From: Cadophora sp. MPI-SDFR-AT-0126 | Lineage: Eukaryota > Ascomycota > Leotiomycetes > Helotiales > Ploettnerulaceae | Assembly (NCBI GenBank): GCA_020747065.1 | Contig: JAGMVK010000016.1 | Coordinates: 806,001 to 870,000, forward strand | DNA length: 64,000 nt | Reading direction: 5' to 3' | The notes under the pieces: model-generated | The model's database searches: none | What the model was told of the DNA's origin: nothing | The model's input: only the letters and a program-made list of their open reading frames with translations | Shown here: positions 24,085-34,389 of the stretch, in pieces | How positions within the stretch are numbered: the stretch's first letter is position 1 | Layout of the letters: each line of letters starts with the position of its first letter | Program-made: the position numbers and the translations under genes

Positions 24085-24135
24085 CTCGTTTAAACCGGTC
24101 AAACGCCCACACCGCTCAAACGCCCAACCAAAAAA
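24085..24135 (+). repeat. left terminal inverted repeat
   Basis: 51 bp, pairs with 24605-24655 with one mismatch (C/T at the 26th position). Contains two TCAAACGCCCA motifs. Confidence 0.9.
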
Positions 24136-24604
24136 TACTAATTCTTACTATAAATTACAACTCTACAACAACAACTCGAAATAAAATAATTTTAATTGTA
24201 AAAGATACGGAGTAATTAATTCTATAATTTTTGATAATTATAGTTTTTTAGTTTAACGTACTTTACGTATTAAAATATATTTAGTATATTAGCTAATTTT
24301 TTATAGTCTTATATCTCTTGTACTTAGTACTTATATGTTTATAAAAGCTGATCTTAAGTATAAGAGAGAGTAGTATATAATAAACTCTTACTTAGGCGAT
24401 ATTTATTAAATAGAGTATAAATATTAATTTAATTTTTAACTAAAACTCACGTACTTACTCGTACTTTTAAAATAAATAAAATAAAGATAATATAAACTAG
24501 GATATACTAAAAGATATATTATAATCTAATAATTATTTATGCGTTAAAATCATTAAATTATATAAAGAATTAGTAGAATTATTATGATTTTACGAAAAAT
24601 CGCG

Positions 24605-24655
24605 TTTTTTGGTTGGGCGTTTGAGCGGTATGGGCGTTTGACCGGTTTAAACGAG
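24605..24655 (-). repeat. right terminal inverted repeat
   Basis: Inverted partner of 24085-24135, followed by the TA duplication at 24656-24657. Confidence 0.9.
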
Positions 24656-24657
24656 TA

Positions 24658-25573
24658 AGCCACACCTGACAATAAGTTAGTGGCTAATTAATGCATATCA
24701 ATAAGCACTGAATTTCGATGCTAAAACATGTGGCATTTTATGCCGCCTCCTCTTTGGCACGGCGGAACTCCCGGACTACATTATTTTCGTGTAAGTATCT
24801 TTAAAACTTGGAGCCATATTCGTTTCCTACAGAAGCTTTCCCTAAGTGCTCCGAGATTGAGTAAGACTGTAATGGTCGCGACTAAACAGGGGGGAACAGT
24901 CGAAGTAACAATGGTGGCGTGATTGAAATGATTAACAGCATTATCGAACGCAGTCTTTTTCCTGTTCCTAACTAATCTCCTTGTGGAGAAATAGTCAAAG
25001 AAGAATAACATATTAATAACAACTTCATATATTTAAGACTCCTAGAGTAGAGATTCGTCTCGTGACAGGGTGCGTCTCGGGACGCAGGGATACACGTTAC
25101 AAGAGGTAAGGAAAAGAAGGCCGTTGCGGGGATTGTGAGGAATAAGACAATCGATACCGCCATTTTGTTTGAGGTGTTGTATTAATATGCACGATCCCGT
25201 TTCAGAGAGCTGTTCAAAAAATGGGAGCAGAACTTAGAGGACAAATGACAGTAGATGGATGATTTATATATTAAGTTAGTCTCATGCCTAGGTACGCTAG
25301 TGACTATGACTTGCCCAGTCATAATTAAGCAGTTCAGTGGTTGAAGCGCTGCTGCAGTCTCATAGGTCATCAAATAAACTTTGCCTGAGAATTGGGCGCT
25401 TTGATTCTAATAGGCATAGAGATTCGGTCACGGTCAACAGCAGAAATTTGAAAAGCTATTGTCATTGATCTATTGTATTAGCCCAGCATTGCTCATACCC
25501 CTAAATGAGCTTTCTATTCTAAAATGAGTTCTATCGATGAGCTCAATAGAAATCAGTTAAGGCTCTCTACTCT
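24658..25573. other. intergenic with a possible decayed small TM-protein gene
   Basis: On the minus strand a signal-peptide-like start at 25163 (MAVSIVLFLTIPATAFFSLP) and, in another frame, a TM-like segment near 24860-24920 (VPPCLVATITVLLNLGAL) could be exons of one gene of the small signal-peptide/TM type. No intron joining them with good splice sites was found, so it may be a relic. Confidence 0.25.
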
Positions 25574-26041
25574 TCATCCCCAACCCACCATTACCTCAAA
25601 TCTTCCCCAAAATCTCAACCGCATCCACCATATTCCACAAAAACAGCACACCCCAAAGCCCAAAGTCACCCCAAAAATCGTACCCAGTACCGGTCCCGCC
25701 CCATAACTATCCTTCCAAGTCTTCTTCTTCTTCTCCTCCTCCTCTGACTTCTCGGCGTCGCTTGCGACACTCTTGTCGATCAAGACTTGTTCCTCGTCGT
25801 TGTCGCGGGGACGGAAGAGGCTGGCGATGCTGTGGTAGATGATGAGGCCGACCCAGACGAGGAAGAGTGAGCCGAAGAGGAAGCCGATGCCGAGGGAGGC
25901 GATGCAGCCGAGTCGGAGGCTGGAGGGGTCCCGTACGGTGGTATCGGGGAGGGAGTTGGGGTCTGGGAGGATGCCGGGGATTGTGAGGGAGAGGGTGGTG
26001 GCTGCGAAGAGCGCCATGGTGCTGAAGATGGAGTTCTTCAT
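25574..26041 (-). CDS. small membrane protein, signal peptide/TM with acidic-basic linker
   Basis: A single-exon frame of 155 aa. The N-terminus (MKNSIFSTMALFAATTLSLT) is a signal peptide. TM spans lie near 45-72 (SLGIGFLFGSLFLVWVGLII) and 115-140 (GTIFGVTLGFGVCCFCGIWW), separated by an Asp/Glu/Lys-rich linker (EKSEEEEKKKK). It is a variant of the small TM-protein design in this window with two spans. No domain is recognised. Confidence 0.55.
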   Translation of the reverse strand: MKNSIFSTMALFAATTLSLTIPGILPDPNSLPDTTVRDPSSLRLGCIASLGIGFLFGSLFLVWVGLIIYHSIASLFRPRDNDEEQVLIDKSVASDAEKSEEEEKKKKTWKDSYGAGPVLGTIFGVTLGFGVCCFCGIWWMRLRFWGRFEVMVGWG

Positions 26042-27096
26042 TTTGGTGGTGTTTGTGCGGGTACTCGGGTGTCTTAGAAGAAGACACTACCGCAGTCGAA
26101 GTCCTGAGTCGAGATTTATTTATAATATTCTCGAGAAAAAGAAGAAAAAGAAGTCCTTTTTGTTCAAGAAATCCTCAAAGACCCTCTTCACTTGGAGCAA
26201 ACCGAGCTAGTCATGTCGTTGTTGAGCAAACAAACACAATCACGCATTGTACTACCACCCTGTTGTCATGGAAGCGCATGACTACAAACAATTCAATGCT
26301 GTGCTACAATGTTATTCAGCGCCATTCTCGAGTCAATGTTCAGAACAAAGAACAATGAGTGTCCAATGTCGCTGTTCACTTCATTCAATCGTGCACACGG
26401 GATTTGCACTTACACAGGTTTGAAATAAAGACAACTTGCTGAATAAGCTTGGAAGTCTGAAAGAAATGCGACAAGTTGACAGATCTCTCTATCTGTAGCA
26501 GATCGATATTTCGATTCGACGATATTCAACAGTATTGAATTAAAATGCTTCACAGCTCCAGACATGTTATACAACATATACCAAAAAGTTTCAAGTTTGA
26601 GTGCTCATTTGAGTAGTCTGCTGGAGCACTTTTGAAACAGCCAGGACTGTGAAGAGAAGAGTAGTAATTTTGAAGAGCAGGAGAATGATCTTGCCTTTGT
26701 TGAGCTGCATTCAGATTTAAACGATTCTCTCTTGTGGCCCCTTCTTGGGACAGTCACCTTGAACCTTGTCTACCCTGCAATCTTATAGTAATCTACTCAA
26801 CTCCTCTTGTAAGCAGTACTAGTAAGTAAGGTCTCTCCCCAGCATCTAGGCAAAGAATCCTTCGTCTTAGACACGGTTTTACGTGGTGCAGGAGGAGACC
26901 AAGCAGCCTCGCTAGAGTTCTTGGCAAACAGACAGGTCTCAAAGTTCTCGATAACGAACTGTAACTGACCGCAGCAAGTAAGAGACTCACGAAATACCGA
27001 AATAAGTAAGATTAAGCGTGAAAAAAAAAAAAGTTGGAGTCTAGGTCTTGTAGTCTATAGGTACTTTTCGCACTCTCTCCTGGCTCCAGGAAACAT
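26042..27096. other. intergenic, no gene seen
   Basis: AT-moderate sequence with an A12 run at about 27021-27032. No coding or RNA feature could be supported. Confidence 0.45.
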
Positions 27097-28262
27097 CTAA
27101 GACTTATCTGGGAATCCAAAATCGACACCAAACGCAGGATACACATATCTGACAACCTTGCCCGACTTTGTGAGCCCAATGGCGTAGTCATCGAGAATCT
27201 TCATGTCTGATGCGTCGAGCTTGACAATGTCCATGTTCGCCTTTATTCTTTCAGGATTGACGGATTTTGCCAGAACCGAACTGCCTCTCGCAACTGGAGA
27301 AATTGGGGGTTAGCGTTTGGGACTTCATATTTTAAGGGAAGTGTATGGGGAAGAAAAATACCATGATAGCTCAGCAGCACACTCGCAGGCGTAACACCCC
27401 TCTTCTCCGCAACCTCCAAAATCGGCTTCTCCTTCATCATCGGACTCCCCGAGCTTCCCAAAGGACTGTACGCCGTGATGTGAATGTTCTTCTCCTTGCA
27501 GAAATTGACGATCTCTTGTTGTGGCAGGGAAGGGTGGTTCTCGATCTGATTGACGGCTGGCACGATCGTGGCTTCAGGGAGGAGCTCTTCGAGGTATTTG
27601 ACGGAGTAGTTGGCGACGCCGATGGCCTTGACTTTGCCGGTTGCGACCAGTTTCTCCATTGCTTTCCATGTTGTGGTGTGTTTCCAGTCGGTGACGAGAT
27701 CGCGGGAGCCGTCGGGGTGTTTGGGGAATTTCTCGTGGTTGCCTGTGTGTTACGAAAGGAATTATTAGATTTAAATGTTGATCGGGCTGGGATGCTTGGC
27801 GGGGTAAAGTGGGATGCGATGGCGGGGTAGTTTTTGCAACTCGTTAATTTTTACATACCATTGGGGTTCATGGCGACGGGCCAATGCATGAGATATAGAT
27901 CGACATAGTCGAGTCCCAGACTCTTCAAGCTCATATCCAGATTTTGCTCAACACGGGAGTGGTAGGTTGACCAGAGCTTGGTGGTGACAAAGATGTCTTC
28001 GCGCTTTATGCCGCTTGCGAATGCTTCCTTGAGTCCCTCACCAACTTCGTCCTCGTTACCATAGCAGTATGCTATTTTAATCAGTATCCTCAATAAATAT
28101 CGAGTAAAGGTGATAGAATTTACCGCAATCAATGTGCTTGTATCCAATAGACAGCGCATACGAAACAGCCTTCTTCACCTCTCCAGGGCCAGATTGCCAG
28201 GTCCCCAGACCCAGAGCTGGGATCTCAGCGCCAGTATTGAGCTTGAACTTTGTGTCTGCCAT
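27097..28262 (-). CDS. aldo/keto reductase
   Basis: Four exons (28262-28124, 28071-27859, 27742-27362, 27293-27097) give 309 aa, the usual AKR length. The catalytic tetrad is visible: D45, Y50 (AYCYGNE), K78 (VTTKLW) and H109 (LMHWP). The NADPH-binding end [11 protein letters not shown] follows SSVLA. It resembles fungal glycerol dehydrogenase / D-xylose-reductase-like AKRs that reduce aldehydes with NADPH in the cytosol. The first intron splits the active-site loop. No obvious operon-like partner; it is monocistronic with its own upstream region. Confidence 0.95.
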
Positions 28263-29011
28263 TGTGATATTGTTTTGCGAGTGCGGTGGTATGTTTATGT
28301 TTGGAAGAAGGAATTAAATAAAGAACAGGTTGATTTCAATAAATTTGAGAAGCTATGGGGGAACTGAGGTCATAGATGGATTTATGCCGTTACTTTATCC
28401 GCCCACCGAGCAAGAATTTTGGTGTGTCACTGTACGCGGTTCAGGTTGATGTTGCTGGTTAAATTGTCCGTGGCCCGCTGTAAAGATAGCCCGAATTTCT
28501 TGGTACGGCAACTGGCGGGGTAATTTTCCATATTCGGACTTGGCGGCTGGTGGTGGTGGAGTCTAGACTTTCACCTGACCAAACAATGACTCGTGGTGGG
28601 AGGATGTTAAAGACGGCCTGATATGGTTCCGTGTCAGTTGGACATATTTGGACATAAAGTGGAACAAGGACAGAGCATCAATAGGAAGAGAGCTCGTTAT
28701 GGTTTTGTCTGTGTGGTGTGCTTCTCACGAGTGCTGGAAAACTGTACTTTTGTCAAGTGATTCTCTCAGCCTACTTAATCTTTTTTCTTCATACCATCCT
28801 GCACATTACATCTGCGCGGCAAGTTTGCCCTGCTCATGCTCTTCTCACAAGAGAAAAAAAAAAATCCCCCTTTGAATATCCTTCTCATCCACTTTGAATG
28901 CAAATTTCCCACTCCTCTCCCTTCCAATCAAGTCCACCACCAATTCTCTCATCAACGCAAAGCTCCCCTCCCCTCGCCTCCTATCTCACACCCACACCCA
29001 CACCCACCCTA
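28263..29011. other. intergenic, no gene seen
   Basis: Promoter region of the AKR gene. An A-rich run at 28853-28863 and CT-rich sequence to 29011 are consistent with the 3' end of the GPI-protein gene. Confidence 0.45.
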
Positions 29012-29668
29012 TCACAAACTCGCCATAAAAACCCCCAACCCCACCAACGCCGCAACCAAAACCTCAAACCCCATCCTCCCAGCCGCCCCAGATACCTGCT
29101 GCGGCGTCGGTGACCCTGTCGCAGTCGCATTCCCAAGCGACACAGTCGGCTTGATCTTCGTCGGGCTCGGCAATCCACCCACAGTGGAATTCGGGTAGAC
29201 TTCCACCAAACTGCTGCTCGTCGCTGGCACGGGAGGATAGATAGAGGTACTGGAACTCGGAGATGGGGTGGGTTTAGGAGGTAACGGTGTTCCAATCGGC
29301 AGGGACAGCGAGGGCGAGGCCGTCGGGTACGGTGGGATCGGAGGTGCGTATGTCGATACTGGTGGTGCAGGCGTAGTCGTCGGCTTCCCATGTGGCACGG
29401 AAATGGTGAAGGAGTATGTCCATGACGACGAGACAGGCTGCGGAATTTCTTTCGTCGTCCAGGGTGTCTTGGTGGGTGGGTACGGATGCCATTTTGGAGT
29501 TGTGGTGGTGGTTTCGCAGTCGGTTTCCACGGGATAGGGTGGGAGGGGGGTGGGCTCGTCGTCCTCGCAGTCGGTGGGGCTGGTTTTCCAGGGGATCCAG
29601 GTGGAGGTTACGAGGGAGGTGGTGGTGGTGAGGAGGAGGAGGGTTAGGGTAAGGAGTGGAGAATGCAT
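29012..29668 (-). CDS. Ser/Thr/Pro-rich GPI-anchored cell-surface protein
   Basis: A single-exon frame of 218 aa. Residues 1-22 are a signal peptide (MHSPLLTLTLLLLTTTTSLV). The body is Thr/Pro/Ser-rich (likely O-mannosylated), with two Cys in the first 60 residues (DCEDD, DCETT). The C-terminus ends in a hydrophobic stretch (FEVLVAALVGLGVFMASL) preceded by small residues (SGAAG), the usual GPI-attachment signal. It is probably a wall or plasma-membrane surface protein. No enzymatic domain is seen. Confidence 0.7.
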   Translation of the reverse strand: MHSPLLTLTLLLLTTTTSLVTSTWIPWKTSPTDCEDDEPTPLPPYPVETDCETTTTTPKWHPYPPTKTPWTTKEIPQPVSSSWTYSFTISVPHGKPTTTPAPPVSTYAPPIPPYPTASPSLSLPIGTPLPPKPTPSPSSSTSIYPPVPATSSSLVEVYPNSTVGGLPSPTKIKPTVSLGNATATGSPTPQQVSGAAGRMGFEVLVAALVGLGVFMASL

Positions 29669-31787
29669 TTTGCTGGTGGATGGTGAGTGAGATTTGTGGA
29701 CTTGTGTGGATTTAGGTTGGGTGGAGGTGATGATATCTTATGAGTGTGATTGGAGTGAGCTTAAACGATGAGTTGGGAAGTAACGAAAGATTCTTTACAA
29801 AACGAATGTAATCGACGACGAACAAAAGCGAGTGTGTATTCGATATCAAGCAAGAACAGAACAGAACGCAGGATCTTGGAACGAGGTCCAGCCAGTTTCT
29901 ATATACCTGCTTTCAAACCACGTCTCACCTTATCCCATCCTTTAAACAGCCAACCCTTACTTGGTACTACCAACACCTCGGACATCCATACCCCTCCTCG
30001 GCCCTTCCATACAATTCTCGCTATCTGGATAAACAATCCGTCGCTTATCATTGGCGAAGCGAACAGCCGCGATAGTAAACACGCGAGGGGATCGTTTCGT
30101 TTTGAGTGGCTGAGTAAATCGCACTTGTTGTGCACGGCATATTCCAAAGCATCGTCATATTTATGTTTATTACAAGATGCACGGTACCTGCATATTGTAC
30201 GTAAAGATGCAAGGTATAAAGTCCCTGCATGTCATTTATCCAACCAACCACCAACCTTCCCGCTTTACGAGCTACTCTAAAGCGAGTCCTCGCAGCACTG
30301 TAGGGTTTCATGCATACATATGGTTTGTGCGTGATGAGTAATGGATGATGTATTTAGAGACGAGATGAAGAGGTGGAGTTATTGATTTTCCAGATGAGGA
30401 TGGGATGTGGGCAGGGGTTTGCTGTGTTTGGATGTCTGGATATTTGCTGTGGGTGGTGTGAGCGGGGAAAGTGATTCTCAGACGATTGGGAATATCGACT
30501 TTTCGTGAAGATTCAGACAGTCTTGGGTCACCTTACCAAAGAGACACGGGCAGCTTCATACAGGCACTTAGGTAGCTCAGTACTGATCTTAGTAGTGATC
30601 TCAGGTATGCGGCAGAAAGATACGTGATTTCGCTCCCCCTCCAGATTGTTTTGATGCAGCAACCAGAACGTGTAAGAATCTCACAGAGGGATGTTGCCGA
30701 GCAGTTCTCAAAGTGTCATCTCTGGGCTCCATATGATTATTAATCAGCCAAATGAAATACATTTCTCTATCACTTGGACCAGCTCAAGCTGAAAAGAACT
30801 TTGGCTAAACCACACCCCAACCGCCTTCCACCACTAACAACTACACACTGCAGCAGCATACCATTGTGACGCCTTGTTTGAAAGGTTTACCATCTCTAAA
30901 AATGTTGTGGGACATACGACATGTGACAGTCAATAGCAATGATGCGGCTTCAAAGCAAAAGGTTTGTGTCTGACGGGGTGACAACAGAACTTCACGCCCG
31001 CAACTCGTCCCACCTATGCTCATGACGCTGAAGGTCATGAGGGTGAAAGCTTCAGCTAATTGGTTTATTGGCACGATCTTTTATATAACAGCAGGTACTA
31101 CAGCCCGCTCATCTCAATTATTCACCACCTTCGTCGCCTCGAACCAGTCCCTAATCTTTGTATATCATAAGTCGGGACTATTCACCGACATGTTCTATAC
31201 CAACTGCTTCTAGTGCTAGCTATTGAATTATAAAGACTAACATGAAACGAAGCAAGCTGAGTCACAATAAATTCATCGCATCTAAACAGTCTCCTAATCC
31301 GGACGTGTTCCTGTCGAAGTCGTCTAAACCACTTCTTAATTCAGCAATTGTTTTGCCTCACCGATCGAGTATCGCCATCTCGCTTAGCAGGACGACAGCG
31401 ACGATGCGACATATCTTTCACTTGCTGTCTTACGAGCGGCATGAGAAGTGATTGTTATGTCGCATGGTCAGCTCATTGCAGAGAATGAGAGCATCGCTAG
31501 CGGGTTTATAGCGAGGAAGCTGTGTTCCAAATCCTTATACATACCCCGCTGTCGACGTCCAAGGAGACCTTCTTCCTGTCTTCAGATATCTTGACTTCGA
31601 GATCTCGACTACCTTCGATCCGACCACCACCTACTTTCAGGTCAACATCACTTCTCCTTCGACAAGGACTAACACTATCTACCCTCCAACGCTTGACACT
31701 TCCACGCACAGCATCTGAGAAGGCATCCGATTCTCGATACTTCCAAATAATATCTGAACCGAACTACATACAGTCAAGACCATCAAA
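29669..31787. other. 2.1-kb intergenic region
   Basis: Frames on both strands near 29768-30311 overlap one another and lack motifs. No RNA gene or repeat was recognised. The last 250 bp should contain the leader of the gene at 31788. Confidence 0.45.
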
Positions 31788-32176
31788 ATGGGCAACCCAA
31801 ACCGCAGACCTCACATACGCTTCGGCTGCGCCGTCGTACCATCAATGCCACCCGATCAGGCTAAAGAGACTGCCCCAGTCAAGCCCTTGGTCATCATCTC
31901 AAAGCCAAAAACAGTTCGTCATGCACTCCTTCTGACTGATAGAGACATGGAGAAGCTTGGAAAGAACAGTTATGCTCTTATCGAGGGCATTGCTCGCCGC
32001 AGTGGATGTAAGATCGATATCTTGCCGAAGAAGGAAGGTGACACGGAGTGTGAGGTGTTGTTCACTGGTAGTCCGGTCGTCGTCGCGAAGGCAAAGACAT
32101 GGGTGAAGGAGCACTTGATTGTAGGTCTCTATTCTGTCGATGCGTATCGTACTATGCTGACATGTCTATGTAGTAA
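31788..32176 (+). CDS. small KH-like (RNA-binding fold) protein
   Basis: Exon 1 (31788-32120) encodes 111 residues. Splicing at ATT|GTAGGT (32121) to TATGTAG (ending 32173) puts TAA directly after Ile111, so exon 2 would supply only the stop codon; reading through the intron would extend the frame to 32219. Residues 45-111 resemble a KH domain: hydrophobic strand, GKNSY where GxxG is expected, IARRSGCKIDI, then VLFTGSPVVVAKAKTWVKEHL. The GxxG loop is atypical, so nucleic-acid binding is uncertain. The 44-residue N-terminal part is Pro/Arg-rich. The ATG has a good context (TCAAAATGG). Confidence 0.55.
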
Positions 32177-32627
32177 GCCAAGAGCTCATAACTCAAGTCA
32201 GACAATATTGGATAGCTGAGCTGAGAATCTGGGGTAACTTGGCTGGGAAATAGCAATCCTTTTTTTTCCTTTGTCTTCTGGAATTGGCGCAACGGTGATT
32301 GGGGAATTCGTGACTTTGGAGCTTGGGATTGCTAGCCGGTGCAGGTTTTGGGAAGCATATGGCATTGACGAAACAAAACAATATGAAACAATGTCTCTCT
32401 TGATGCAAGTAACTTTCTTTGTGAGGTAGAAAAAGTCGGATACATTTTTTGACCAATTTTATTCCACTAATTCTTCGCGGACAATGTCACGCTTGCACGA
32501 TGTATCAACGGTGACCGCGAATGCCCTAATTAATTAGTGTACACCACCCGGAGGTGAAAACATGCTAGGGATCACTGAGGCTGCTGCGTGAATCACATTA
32601 TGGTGGTGTCGCTGCAGCTGGAGCTAC
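32177..32627. other. intergenic between convergent genes
   Basis: No gene seen. A T-rich run at 32260-32275 could be part of a 3' processing region. Confidence 0.4.
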
Positions 32628-33464
32628 CTATGCAGCTCTAGACTCGTACTTGATATCTGGAAGTTTCGCCAACTTAGCTAACCCTTTGCCAAAATTCCGT
32701 CGTACGAGTGGCGGTGGCTGTTGGCTGAAGTCTAAGTCTGGAGCACAGTCGCAACCTTTGAACTCGTACTCAAACTCAGGATTCTTGAAGATTAGCTTGA
32801 TTTATATCACCAAAGAAGACTCAGACTTACTCTTTTACACTTCCCATGCTCATCTGGTCCACCACAGTCTGCACAATGGAAGATTTCTGTGTCTAAATTG
32901 GGACATTCTGGATCCGCTCCCTTGTTGAGCTCAATCAAAATGTCTTCAACGGCAATGGACTGTTTTGGTAGTTAGCAGTACTTCTCCTCAAGCCTCTGAA
33001 TCTGTTCAAGCCTTGAGTATAATTCATTTCAAGGCATTTTCAAATTTTGGAGCATCGAAATGGAGAACGGGGGAGCACCAACTTACCTCATTAGCTACGT
33101 CATTTTTATTCTCTTTTGCTTCTTCCAGTTCTTGACTTTTACATTCTCTTTTGCCTTCTACCTGTCCAACCACGTTGCCCTCAATCACCCCACTTTGTGG
33201 AGATGGAAGGTTGGTCTCAAAGTGGATTTGCAAAAGATCGCTCCCCAGATGGCTATTGTCTAAGTTCGCGAGAACCTTAGTGGCTTCTAATGTGATTGAG
33301 GCTATGGAGAATTCCGAAGGACGCTCAGATGAAACGCTAAAATCGAATGGTTGATATGAGATCAGCTCCGTAATAGAAACAGAGGCGAGTGCAAGCAAGG
33401 CAAGCACGAATGAACAAAAGTCGAGGAGGCCATTAATACAATGCATTTTCTCTATTGCAGCCAC
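32628..33464 (-). CDS. secreted protein with a C-terminal Cys/Gly motif
   Basis: Three exons (33464-33087, 32959-32831, 32783-32628) give about 220 aa. The N-terminus holds a hydrophobic leader (from Met7, MHCINGLLDFCSFVLALLAL), so the start may be at 33446 rather than 33464. The middle is acidic and Ser/Glu-rich. The end has Cys pairs and a Gly pair: CPN..., CADCGG, GKCKR, then KGCDCAP, followed by a basic tail. A CxxCGG...GxC...GCxC pattern recurs at the ends of various fungal extracellular proteins, but I cannot name the family. A second acceptor in intron 1 would give a short alternative ending. The extracellular location is inferred from the leader. Confidence 0.55.
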
Positions 33465-34389
33465 CAGATTCGTCGTGGATATGAAGCTGAAGTACGAGAT
33501 GAACTACTTTGCAGTGAAATGTGGGAACGTCGCTGAGATAGCTTCTGAATCGCTATTCGACTTGTGTCATTCAGTATTAATCAAGTTTGAATCAGAAAAG
33601 ACTCACCGCTCTTCTTGGCATGGATTTGTCACATAAACATCAACGTTGGTAGGGCATTGTTGGTCCCTATGCATGATGCAGGGAAGAAGCTGCAGCAGCA
33701 CTTTTCCCTCCGTAACCAATCCCAACCTAGACCCGCGATTTTATGTTCTAGAATAGAATGCCCAAGATTCATACTATCTCAATATGGGATAGATTTCTCT
33801 TTATTATTTGTAGAATTTTTGTGCATTTATAGTACTAGAAGATGGTGCACCAGCCCATTGATGATGTCGAAATTTTCGAATTAAGTACTTTTAAAGGCTT
33901 TCCCATTCAGGCGAATTTTGAATGAAGCGACTACCAGAGCGGCGCGACTGATGATCTTTGAATAGAACTCTGCAAAGTGATTGTAGCTGCAGGCTGCAAA
34001 ATCTCAGGCGCATACCTGTTGGTATTCAAAACGGGTATGTACCCTCATGACCAAGGTCCGGTCAGAACCCCTAAATGAAAGGGCAAAGTCGATGGTGTAG
34101 TCTCCCGGAGACTTGTGCAATATTGGTGACAGAATAATTACTCCAAATGCGGACCTTCTCATGGAGAGGTTTACTGTTGGGAAAGAGGCTCAATTACCCA
34201 ATAGGCGAGACCGAATTGTGGATCGCATCACATAACATCACTTGGAAGTTTAATATTCAGCGATCTGGTGCTCAATCTGCGATTCCAGCACTCTAACATG
34301 TACTCTCAAAGAATATGTGAGACAGGTCTGCCACAAAAGTACTCCTCGGGGTTTTGGCCATTACTTCGTTTCTGTTGTACTTTAGGAGT
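33465..34389. other. intergenic, holds one copy of a 38-bp dispersed repeat
   Basis: No gene. The 38-bp repeat at 34196-34233 lies just beyond the 3' end of the UstYa-like gene. Confidence 0.5.
34196..34233 (+). repeat. 38-bp direct repeat, copy 1
   Basis: Begins ACCCAATAGGCGAGACC and ends TCGCATCACAT. It matches 38750-38787 at 34 of 38 positions in the same orientation. The two copies bracket the UstYa-like gene and the repeat precursor gene. Confidence 0.7.

Larger units (their letters stand above)
24085..24655. mobile_element. non-autonomous Tc1/mariner-like element (MITE) with 51-bp terminal inverted repeats
   Basis: Terminal inverted repeats at 24085-24135 and 24605-24655 match at 50 of 51 positions, starting CTCGTTTAAACCGGTCAAAC. 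Each is flanked by TA (24083-24084 and 24656-24657), the target duplication typical of Tc1/mariner/pogo elements. Each repeat holds two copies of TCAAACGCCCA, a likely transposase-binding pair. The 469-bp interior is extremely AT-rich and has no coding frame, so the element cannot move itself. The AT-rich interior is compatible with RIP-like mutation or with an ancestral AT-rich MITE. The near identity of the ends suggests fairly recent mobility. Confidence 0.88.

Noticed and set aside
27021..27032. A12 run as a retroposon tail
   Set aside because: No flanking target duplication or LINE/SINE-like body upstream.
29768..30280. 170-codon plus-strand frame upstream of the GPI-protein gene
   Set aside because: No motif and overlapped by minus-strand frames of similar quality; probably promoter DNA.
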